Shown here: positions 23,853 to 33,279 of the stretch, one piece after another
How the letters are laid out: each line of letters begins with the position of its first letter
How positions within the stretch are numbered: position 1 is the stretch's first letter
Source: Aphidius gifuensis
Lineage: Eukaryota > Arthropoda > Insecta > Hymenoptera > Braconidae
Assembly (NCBI RefSeq): GCF_014905175.1
Contig: NC_057790.1
Coordinates: forward strand, 13,542,469-13,606,468
Length of the DNA: 64,000 nt
Direction of reading: 5' to 3'
Made by a program: the position numbers and the translations under genes
Notes under the pieces: generated by a model
What the model was told of the DNA's origin: nothing
Database searches by the model: none
Seen by the model: only the letters and a program-made list of their open reading frames with translations

Positions 23853-24575
23853 TGTGACGTATTCATATTGAGCAACGTTTGTATAAAATAATTTAAATCA
23901 AGAAAAGTAAAATAAATAATTAATTTTAATTTCACAATAAAATATCATATATCGGGGCAATAAACTCAGTATTTTTCGCTGACTATTTAAAATCAAAATA
24001 AAACAATAAATTTAATTAAAGTTATTTAGTCCACGATATTCAGCTATAATTTTGCTGACTATCGTGAGATACAAAAATTATTATTGAACAAGAGTTCAAT
24101 CCCACCAATATTTTTGGGCTAATTTCAAGTTTATAAAAACGTTAATTTTTTAAGTCAAGACACTCATCGTTTCACCTTCAAACTTGTAACTTATATTTTT
24201 ATTCAATAAACCATTTAATTAAAAGTTCAATCATTTTTATTTAATTATTTTATTCACTCATAAATCAATTCAAACATCGTTGTAAAATCAAATACTAGTG
24301 TGTGCTATACAGTTCATTCAACATCTGGGCGACCATCCATTTTGACACTCTCAACATTTATACTGGAAGTACACATTTACAACATCAAGGTATTTACAAA
24401 TTCTTACACATTTTCCTTTCCTAAATCCTGTTACCCTGTAGGGAATAACAAAATTAGGTAAAATTAATAATTGTTTAGTGACTTGTTTATTCATGTGTTT
24501 AAATAATTTAATGTTAATTTTCTTTTGAGTTCAATTAAATTATTTTAATAAACAAAATAAACCTGTCACGTAACA
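23853..24575. mobile_element. Solo LTR, TSD CTTC
   Basis: A 723-bp sequence starting TGTGACGTATTC and ending TGTCACGTAACA, flanked by CTTC (23,849-23,852 and 24,576-24,579). It contains ATTCAATAAACC, a possible polyadenylation signal. The empty site is seen in the sister unit near 22,726 (ATGGCTGCCAAGTCCAGAGC). TG...CA ends, a 4-bp TSD and no internal region fit a solo LTR left by recombination of an LTR retrotransposon. Superfamily not assigned. Confidence 0.7.
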
Positions 24576-24669
24576 CTTCTAAGTCCAGAGCAATTCGACA
24601 ACCTTATAAAATAAAATTGAGCAATAATAGTAGAATGGTGTGAGAGAACCTTTATTTATATCAGTACAG

Positions 24670-24830
24670 CACCCGTATTCACGGGGCAAAATTGTTCTCA
24701 TTAGGGCTTTTTTTTTCCGCTGATGGCGCTTGACAAAATTTTTTTTATATAGATTTCATATAGAAAGGCTTCACAAACGCCACCATCGAAAAAAAAACGC
24801 CCTAATGAGAACATCCTCTGAATACGGGTG
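24670..24830. mobile_element. CACCCG palindromic MITE, 8-bp TSD CAGTACAG
   Basis: CACCCGTATTCACGGGGC ... CTGAATACGGGTG. Flanked by CAGTACAG at 24,662-24,669 and 24,831-24,838. Sister array units have a single CAGTATAGTATTCAATATCG at the target, supporting a true 8-bp duplication. Same family as 60-221 and the 3.5-9.5 kb cluster. Confidence 0.8.
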
Positions 24831-25771
24831 CAGTACAGTATTCAATATCGCAGCGATGGTGCCTCCGCCATATGCCGTTGGGATATGGGCGCGAATCCTG
24901 CTCATCAGGTGTGCTAATGTACTAATATACAACATACACATGCTTGCTGATAAACGTAACCTTTTGTTTATAGATCCTTTTGTCTTTATCGTGCCTTTGT
25001 TTCTTGTGCCTTTTGGAATATATTATTTGATTGATGTGAAAAATATTCTGTCTTCTGATCATCTTATAAATTAATTGAATCTTTTTAATAAAAATAAAAA
25101 CAGATTTTTGAGATGTATACCTTTTTTTTAAACTTTAAAATCATTTTTAGAAATTGCGTTTTTCTTACCACAGTATCCAATATCGCATCGATGGCGCAAA
25201 TTAAATAATGATACTTTAAGCTATGTTCCCAAGTCACATGTTATTGTTTATTTTTTCCATTAAGTTTAATGAGTTTTTTACATCATGTGTAAACAAAAAT
25301 ATAAAATATTTTATTTACGAAAGGATTTATTTTCGATTATCTAAATCAGCTGCCAGAAGCATCGGTCTATAGAGCAAGAAAGCTAACATATTTAGATGGT
25401 GTAAAAACCTTTATATTTGTCAGTATAGTATTCAATATCGCATCGATGGCGCGAATCAAATAATGATACTTCAACCTATGTTCCCAAGTCTCATGTTGTT
25501 ATTGTTTATTTTCTTTCCGTCAAGTTTAATGAGTTTTTACAGGATATGTAAATAGAAATATAAAATATTTTTATTTACGAAATTATTTACGAAAGGATTT
25601 ATTTTTCAATATCAAAATCAGCTGCTAAAAGCATCTGTCTATAGAGCAAAAAAACTAACATATTTAGATGGTGTAAAAAATCCTTTATATATGTCAGTAT
25701 AGTATTTAATATCGCATCGATGGTGCGTGCGCCATATGTTGTTGGGATATAGGCGCGAATCCCAGGTCTGT

Positions 25772-25927
25772 AAAGTTAGCACATACATTTATAGCACAAT
25801 CAAACCAGACTATAAAAACAAAAAGCACAAAATTGCGGATTCACAAAAACGCATATAATTCGCACCTAACTCCTGATATAGTCCGGTTTGATTGTGCTAT
25901 AATGTATGTGCTAACTTCACATACCTG
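25772..25927. repeat. CAGGTCTGTAAAGTTAGC palindromic element
   Basis: Left arm AAAGTTAGCACATACATTTA, right arm complement TAATGTATGTGCTAACTTCA. Further inside, AGCACAATCAAACC pairs with GGTTTGATTGTGCT. Inserted in a unit of the tandem array after GCGCGAATCC; flanks are only roughly duplicated. Confidence 0.6.
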
Positions 25928-26267
25928 CAAATCCTGTCATCCTAATTATGCTAATATATACAACATACACATGTTTCCTGATGAACGTAACCTTTTGTTT
26001 ATATATCTTTTCGTATTTATTGTGCTTTTGGGAATATATATATATTATTATGTTATTATATAAAAAATATTCATAATTATATATTTATTTGATTTGAATT
26101 TGGATATTAATTGTCAAGGTAATTAATATTATAATAATACAATAAATAAATAATATCAATATAGATTGATGCATATAGTAATTAAGTAAATTTTATAAAT
26201 TTGTATTGTGTGCAATTGTGTGATATTTTGGTGACAATTCATTTACATTTACAAATGAAAAACAATA

Positions 26268-26650
26268 AAAGAAAAGAATGAAATTAAATGTAACCAGTGC
26301 AATAAAATTTTTAGTGGAAAAAGAAGTCTTCATGCTTATACAAGTTGAATTCATAAAATTGAGCTGGTTAAGACAATAACTGAAAACGAAACTTGTGTAT
26401 ACTGTGATGAAGAATATGCAAATAAAACAAACTTGTATTATCACTATTCACATTGTCATCAAGTCTCAGAGTATCAAACTATAAATTGTCCATTCGTAGG
26501 TTGTCCATTCGTAGGTTTATGAATCTGTGAATATATATAAGTATACTTATTTAAAACTGAGAAAACACATTTGAAACAAGCATCATTATCCAGTGAAGAT
26601 GGAAGAATTCGCTTTTCTTAATGATGATAGTGATTACAATGTTATTTGTT
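26268..26650 (+). pseudogene. C2H2 zinc-finger gene relic
   Basis: One frame reads IKCNQCNKIFSGKRSLHAYT, a C-x2-C finger whose first His position is Tyr and which is followed by a stop. Next comes TCVYCDEEYANKTNLYYHYS, continuing HCH, which fits C-x2-C-x3-Y-x5-L-x2-H-x4-H fully. A third C-x4-C segment follows, broken by a stop, then an acidic tail MEEFAFLNDDSDYN. There is no start codon context and at least two stops. A possible further piece (MDWKGRVKTKKAA) after a TATACAG acceptor-like site at about 26,741 is also frame-broken. Parent gene not recognised. Confidence 0.5.
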
Positions 26651-26940
26651 CATTTATTCATTTCATTAATAATAATTAGTGTGATATTTTCTAATATAAA
26701 TTATATTTATTCATTGTAAAATATATTATTTATACAGATTTCATGGATTGGAAGGGTAGAGTTAAAACTAAAAAGGCTGCACCTTTATAATAAATGATAC
26801 GAAAAGCAGAGTTTTGGTAATTCCAACACCAAAAGACAATACATCTGCAACTGCAACTTTAAAAAATTCAAAACCACTGTATGTCCATCTATGATGGATG
26901 TTACAGGTGTTAAAGATCCTGACAATAATAATCAAAGTAA

Positions 26941-27228
26941 GGGTGCGAACTCACGACAAGCTAAAATTTCCGCTTATAAACATGGCAGCTATAAAAATAA
27001 CCAAAAAGTAATTAAATTCACTAAATTATCACTGAATTAACTACTATTTACTGAATTGACTGCAAATCCGTGGTGTCTCTCCGTGACTGCAGAACAAGCT
27101 TGACACCACCAAGCTTGTTCTAAAATCACGGATTCGCGATAAATTTAGTAAATTTAGTTACTTTTTGGTGATTTTTATAGCCGCCATGTTAACAAGCGGA
27201 AATTTTAGCTTGTCATGAGTTCGCACCC
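26941..27228. mobile_element. PIF/Harbinger-like MITE, GGGTGCGAACTC ends, TSD TAA
   Basis: Begins GGGTGCGAACTCACGACAAG, ends CTTGTCATGAGTTCGCACCC. TAA at 26,938-26,940 and 27,229-27,231. Subterminal CGCTTATAAACATGGC / GCCATGTTAACAAGCG. 288 bp. Related to 28,703-28,936 and 42,805-43,275. Confidence 0.85.
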
Positions 27229-27431
27229 TAAAATTGATGTCAAGTATTGGTTATTTGATTGTAGAAAACCCTTAATTTTCGAAAAAAAACTGTTTTTGAA
27301 ATATTTCCATGTTAAATAAAGTGTATTTTATATTTTGTTATTTTTGGCTTATTAATATTTTTTTATTATTGTTTTATCAATTATCGATATTTTATATATT
27401 TTTCTATTGTTGTCAAGTGTATTCAATTTTA

Positions 27432-27561
27432 GAGCTGTGTGTTCACACGCAAGCTTTTGCTGCAATGCTTTATGATTCATGAATGAGTGCCCTCATCGGT
27501 AAGTTTTCTCGCTCACTGACGAATCGAGTCTCCGCTCGGTCTCTACGACTTCACAGCTCTA
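27432..27561. repeat. Short inverted repeat, AGAGCTGTG ends
   Basis: TAGAGCTGTG at the left and CACAGCTCTA at the right enclose about 110 bp that is G+C-richer than its surroundings. MITE-like but without a visible TSD. Confidence 0.4.
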
Positions 27562-27582
27562 TGGTGTTATTCTTTTTTCATT

Positions 27583-27900
27583 AGCAATCTACAATTGTAG
27601 CTACGAACAAAAGTATTTAGAAAAATGTGAATCGTGTTCATATGCAAATGTTTCCTTGTCAAACGAATTTATGATAAATCTTTTAATACCAAATAAAAAT
27701 AACACATCCATTTTGCAAGAAACTTATCGATCAATCACTATCATTGTGGCACGAAGGGGTTGGTACATGTGTCGATTGTTTTAGATCAACGTATTGAAGT
27801 CCTCAAAATTAATGATATCATTGTTTTAAGTCTACTCTACATCAATAAATTTAAATGGTCAAGTAAAAATGATAATTGCTTAATCAAAGGAATACCTACT
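27583..27900 (+). pseudogene. Unidentified protein-coding relic
   Basis: One frame stays open for about 68 codons with protein-like composition: LAIYNCSYEQKYLEKCESCS, then LSNEFMINLLIP. It has a C-x-x-C pair and hydrophobic spacing. No start codon, and it ends at a stop; coding-like sequence continues in another frame. It may belong with the zinc-finger relic upstream. Not recognised. Confidence 0.25.
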
Positions 27901-28702
27901 TCTTAAATTCACATTTGTGGTTCTACCAAGAAGACTAGAAAGAAGAGGAGTCAACTCCGTACATTGGAAATGGGACAAAATATGTCCTGTACCTCGAGCT
28001 TCTTAAATTTGCCAATTTGGCGCTGATTGGGTTCTACGTATAAAGTTAGTTATTTTGTCAGTTATTTCCGCAAAAATACTAGCTGGATAAAAATTGATAA
28101 TTTGTTCGTTGCTAGCAAAAACTGGTGAAGTAATGCAAAAAATGCTTACATATTTTTTTTTTTAGAACGAACAAAAATTAATACGGATGGTACCAAGTAA
28201 TTTTATATACTTCTTAATATTATAGTTTTTTCTATCGAATGATTGAAGGACTTTACAAAAAGATGTGATATCTAAACAAAAAAAGAAACACAGTTTTTTT
28301 TACAAAAAGGAGCGTCAAGTATTCAAAATCCCCACTAATTATGTGATTATAGTAATTTTATTTTATATTGATATTTATTAATTTTTTAGATACAAAAAGA
28401 TATAATACCAAAATAAGTCAAGAAGGAAATATTTAACGCATATAATTAAGTCTTAATCTTTGACAAAATTTTATACTTGACCCCACCCGGTTCTTCCCAA
28501 ATAAAATTTAAAGACTTTCACACTAATGCAGATCTACTGAAATTTAGTAGACGTTCACTTTCAACATAAATGTATGCGCAGTCACAACCTTGCAACTTTA
28601 TTATAGTAGTTTCATATAAAAAAGACAAGAATAGAGCGTGACAAGTGTGATTTTTTTGAAAATCTATGAAAAGTATTTGAATTATATTAAATTAATGTCT
28701 TA

Positions 28703-28936
28703 GAGCTCAAACGCACGACAAGCTAACTTTTGCTTGTAAACATGGCTGACGTAATTCTGAGTGATCTAAGCATGCGCAACACGTAAAATTACTAGAAAAA
28801 CCACGATGGCTGGGGACATATTACTAGTTTCATGGGAATTAGGACGGCAATGTTTACAAGTTCGACACAACCCAACTTGTTGCGCGTGCTCAGTGCGCTT
28901 TACAAGCGAAACTAGGCTTATCGTGAGTTTAAACCC
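28703..28936. mobile_element. PIF/Harbinger-like MITE, TSD TTA
   Basis: GAGCTCAAACGCACGACAAG ... TATCGTGAGTTTAAACCC, flanked by TTA at 28,700-28,702 and 28,937-28,939. Arms include GCTTGTAAACATGGC and TTTACAAGCG. Diverged member of the family at 26,941 and 42,805. Confidence 0.7.
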
Positions 28937-29097
28937 TTAGCTTATTAGCATTGTAACTGAATTCATTTAGATTTTTTGGTGATATCTGGGAAAATTGCAT
29001 AGTGGACACCACCTTTTACACTGTAAAATATATATTCGGCGCTCGTGTCATATTGTGTCATACGCATTCATTATTGAATTGTTGATTGACGAAATAA

Positions 29098-29152
29098 GTA
29101 TATATATATATGTATAGAGGCCGGGTATATATATATATATATATATATATAT
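29098..29152. repeat. AT microsatellite
   Basis: Two TA-dinucleotide runs separated by GTATAGAGGCCGGG. Confidence 0.8.
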
Positions 29153-29637
29153 TTTTAAACACGCCGGCAAGGTAACAAGATTGTACGCTGCCAGTCCTAA
29201 GCCTAGATAAAATGTGAAGGGTATATATATATAATAATGGATAATTGGAAAATACCATTAACTCTGTTGTCGAGACGTGTGTAGGCTTCAAATTTTATTT
29301 GGGAAGAACCGGGCGGGGTCAAGTATAAAATTTTGTCAAAGATTAAGACTTAATTATATGCGTTAAATATTTCCTTCTTGACTTATTTTGGTATTATATC
29401 TTTTTGTATGTAAAAAATTAATAAATATCAATATAAAATAAAATTACTATAATCACATAATTAGTGGGGATTTCGAATACTTGACGCTCCTTTTTGTAAA
29501 AAAAACTGTGTTTCTTTTTTTGTTTAGGTAATAGTATATTTGAAACAAAAAATAATTATAATGCAAAAACACAACAAATTTACTCGCGTCAGTGAAAACA
29601 AATCAACTTTTTTTAATTAATTTTTCATTTCATATTT

Positions 29638-30964
29638 TTACGATAAATAAAATATGAGCATTTTTTTAAACTCTTCAACATTGACTTCTTGTACGATTTC
29701 AACATTTTTTAGTTTTGTTGTTAAATCAGAGTAGTCAGTGAGTAATCCACCTCTAGCTTCACCATTAATTATTGGAGTTACATTTTTTACAAGGGATTTT
29801 TTAATTAAATTTGGCCACAGCATTACCGCTGCTGCCAAAGGATCAGCTGGATTATAAAATGGAGTTTCTTTAATTTTAGATTCAGCTAAATTTAAAAACT
29901 TGATAAATTTTGAATCAATACTGCCAAGCTCATCTCGTCTCCATGACTAGGATAAAAAAAAATTTAGTTGATAAATTTATAAAAATTTTTTTTTTTTTTT
30001 TTGTTACATTGAATAAGTTTTTATAAGTGAAAATCAATCTTACCATTGATATATTTAATGATAAAACTGTTTCCCATGGAAGCAAAAGATTGATTTTACC
30101 TCTTGTTGAATTTAAAAAAATAAAATTACTGGCAGGATCCATACCAAAATTAAATTCAACACCTGGTCGAACATTCCCAATGCCACCAACACTTCCACCC
30201 ATAACATAAAATCTTTTAACATTATCTACAAATTTTGGATCCATTGAAATAGCTAGAGCGATGTTTGTCGTTGGCCCAAGGACAAGAATTGAAATTTTAC
30301 CAGCATATTTTTTTGCTAATTTAATTAGTGCAATTGCTGAATGCTTGGATCTATCAATTTCAGTAGTAATTTTTTCATTGAATTGAAAATCACCAAACCC
30401 ATCTTCTCCAAAAAAATTATCAGATGTATAATTATTAATCAGAGGCTTGTGAGCACCAGAATAAACTGGAATCTTGAGAAAAAATATTAACTTTATAATT
30501 TTCAATTATTAATCAAAAATAGTTTTATTTTTTACTTTTGATGCATTGGCGATCGTCAGTATTTTCAAAACATTATTTTCGACGTTTGTTAGATATGTGT
30601 TACCATATGTGCACGTAATTCCAACTAGATCAAAATCAGTGTCATTGTTTGCATACGCTGATAGTACAAGCAAAATTGATATTGCATCATCAGCACCAGC
30701 ATCTGTGTCAATTACAAGTTTATCGGCATTTATCCTAGCAAAATTAATTAATTGAAAGATTAATGAATTTTGATAATTATACAATATGAACAACTGAATT
30801 TATGTTTAGAATTGAATCATATAGTGTTTAGAATATAAAAAAAAGGCAGATTGATTTTCTTATTATAAGATAAACAAAACAAAAATAAATATTCAAGATT
30901 ACCCCAAAGAAGTTGTCATCACTATGATAATGGCAAAAAACGATAATTTTTTTTTACTCAGCAT
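29638..30964 (-). CDS. Secreted inosine-uridine-type nucleoside hydrolase, four exons
   Basis: Minus-strand exons 30964-30903, 30734-30536, 30472-30044, 29946-29638 (introns 168, 63 and 97 bp, all GT-AG), 332 residues. Residues 1-21 are a signal peptide (MLSKKK, then a hydrophobic run FFAIIIV), so the protein is expected to be secreted or lumenal. The calcium/ribose site motif VIDTDAGADDA (D30, D32, D36, D37) matches the family DTDPGxDDA. GEDGFGD (109-115), GPTTNIALA (153-161), VMGGS (177-181), EFNFGMDPAS (193-202) and ADPLAAAV in exon 4 complete the IU-nucleoside hydrolase pattern. The family cleaves the N-glycosidic bond of purine or pyrimidine nucleosides to ribose and base; in insects, secreted forms occur in saliva and gut. 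Tissue is not shown here. Length is normal for the family. Confidence 0.92.
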
Positions 30965-32498
30965 TTTCAGATTTGTTGTAACTGTATTTATCTTGCAAAA
31001 AATAAGAAAAATTATTATACATTGTTATCACTAAAACTGTTCACAGTTATTTTTTTTCCTAAACTCCTGAATTTTTTTATTAACTTTATTTTTTTTTTCA
31101 AGCTTACCTAAATAGCGTGTTAAATATTGTTACAGTTTACAGCGACGGTAAAACTTAATTTGAATTAAAAAAGGAAAAAAAAAAAAATGATAAAATAATC
31201 AACACATGTTGATGAATGATGTCGATATAATATAACATCTACACTTCCGACAATATTTATAACAATTTTCTTTTTTCATTTTATTTATCTACAAATAAAT
31301 AATCAATTTATTTACAGTATATTGTAATGACATTTATCAGCTGTTTAATCACTGGAATTGTTTATATAGTGATAAGACTTGACAGCTTGATTGCCATACA
31401 ACTTTTTGTAAAACAACAGAATAATTCAAAAGTAAATACGTATAAAGTTATATTGTATTTTTGATAACGGGAAGGTTAAACTTGCAATATGTTATATAGA
31501 AATAATATTTCTGAAGTTTGAGTATTGTTTAATAAGAGGTAAAAAATAAAAGAATATCACTCTAAAGTTAAAAATAATGAATTGGTATTTTGCATGATTG
31601 TCCTCAACTCATTTATGATATATTAATTTAAAAAATAATAAGACAAAAAAAGTCATAATTCAAATGCAGTGAAATTGTTTATTTTATTACCGAAATTTTA
31701 TGGTATAACTGTCTAGACATTCATTGTCATTTCGAAAAAAATATTTTCGGACTACTTCGTTTAGGTAGAAAGTTAGAGTTTTTCAATCAAGGAATTAAAA
31801 CCTTCTAGTTTTATTATTATAAACAAGGAAGACAACCAAGCAAATAGCCAATAACATCATCTGGCGATTTGACAGATTTAAAGGCAATTGCCGAGTTCGT
31901 GCCCGCTTCCACGAAATACCCGGATCAATTTTGAATGTCGTATCTTATATATTATAAATATAATATTTTTTTAAATCAATTTTTCGATATTTATATATTT
32001 ATTTTTTAAAAATATGAGTCAAAATTAATAAATTTTTGCTTATAAAATAGATAAAAACTTTTACATGTAAGTATATAGAAAATTTATGTCCCCAAAAAAC
32101 CTCAATTTTTAATTACCTACATCATACCTTGAATAATCAAAAGACGTGAAATATCTAAAAAAAAATGTCAAAATTATGAAATATAAAGTTGAATAATTTG
32201 CTGGATAAAAAAAAAAAAATTAGGCGGTTTTTATCAAGAGACTCGGTAGAGTCTCGCCTCAATTTTTAAAAAGCGAGACTCTTTACCGGGTATTAGTATT
32301 TTAAGTCAGTGGTCCGTGACGTCGTCGTTTTTAATTTATCAAATGGCGTTCTAATTATTTGTTAAAAAAAAAAAATAAAAATAGTTTCACTATGTATATC
32401 GATGCCTCTCTTTCCAATAAGCCTACTCTCGATTTTTTCCAACAAATAATAAAAAAGATATAAGAGTCAGTAAAAGCCAGGTATTAAATCTTACTAAA
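30965..32498. other. Gene-free stretch upstream of the nucleoside hydrolase
   Basis: A+T-rich. Holds a fragment (31,881-31,936) shared with the CABIN1 intron (AATTGCCGAGTTCGT), a half copy of the 36.3-kb palindrome arm (about 32,090-32,225), and a small hairpin at 32,234-32,298 (GAGACTCGGTAGAGTCTCGC / GCGAGACTCTTTACC). The hydrolase promoter presumably lies just above 30,964, but no specific motif can be defended. Confidence 0.5.
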
Positions 32499-33258
32499 TA
32501 GTGGTCTTCGATATTGAGCGATATACCGGAGACACGAGTATCTACTCGGTATACCGAGTACCCAACTATTCGGTATTTTTTTCCCCCGATATACCGGTAC
32601 TCGGTATATTTTTGGCCAATATCGGACGCGAGTACTTTGACCGGTGGCGACCTCAAAGTGAACTTAAATTTGTGGCCGCATAATAGCGCCATTTTTAGAG
32701 GATTTACGTTGCCACATATAAAACAACCTTTATTTGCAGTTGACGTGATGGCGTCTATTTTTGCACAACATTGTGACAACAACAAATTGACATTTGACAA
32801 TATTAATTATATTTATTTCATTGAGACCAAACAACTAACTAAAAAATAAATATATGAAATGTTTATGCAATATTAACATTATATTTAACAAGTTTTATAT
32901 AATATTAATAATTATCAAAGAATTAAAAATTATCTGTTTGACTTGACTATAAATATATGTATTAATTTTATTTTTATTGCATGTATTATAATTATTATTG
33001 TTAATAATAATTAATTATTACAGGCAAATTTTGTACTGACTGATAAATTATAAAAAAATTAAAGAATGTCTTACAACATTTTGTTTTATTTAGCAAAAAA
33101 ATACTAGTTGAATTCTTAAAAAAAAAAAAAAAAACAAAGTACTCGATAGTCGATATACCGGTAGTTTTTTGAGCCGATATACCGAGTACCCGGTATTCCC
33201 ACGAAACTATTCGATTCATTTTATACCGAGTACTTTTGTTGAATATCGAAGACCACTA
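32499..33258. mobile_element. hAT-like non-autonomous element, TSD TTACTAAA
   Basis: Same ends as 17,944-18,731 (TAGTGGTCTTCG / CGAAGACCACTA), 760 bp, flanked by TTACTAAA at 32,491-32,498 and 33,259-33,266. Long stretches are identical to the other copy, including TATACCGGAGACACGAGTAT. The main difference is the segment TGTGGCCGCATAATAGCGCC in place of an ATT-rich run. High identity suggests recent activity. ORFs are shared non-coding sequence. Confidence 0.9.
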
Positions 33259-33279
33259 TTACTAAAAAATAAATTTTCA

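Larger units (their letters stand above)
22300..26163. repeat. Imperfect tandem array of a ~0.85-kb unit
   Basis: The unit begins ATCAAGAGGCACGGTAGTGC (22,310; partial duplicate 22,374; 23,493). It continues through GTGGGAGAAACGAGATT, TAACCCT(CC)AATTCCTCGGGA, GCATTATGGCT, AGTATTCAATATCGCATCGA and TAAACGTAACCTTTTGTTTATA. Further partial units follow at about 24,580-26,160. Unit copies are interrupted by elements at 22,911-23,244, 23,853-24,575, 24,670-24,830 and 25,772-25,927. Non-coding; short ORFs here repeat between copies and are not genes. Confidence 0.65.
28271..29527. mobile_element. CTAAACAAAAAAAGAAACAC inverted-repeat element
   Basis: About 240-bp arms (28,271-28,510 and 29,285-29,527) are near-identical in inverse orientation, for example AGGAGCGTCAAGTATTC and GAATACTTGACGCTCC. 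Between them lie the MITE at 28,703-28,936, an AT-dinucleotide run and unique sequence. No ORF of substance. It ends 110 bp past the nucleoside hydrolase stop codon. Confidence 0.75.
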
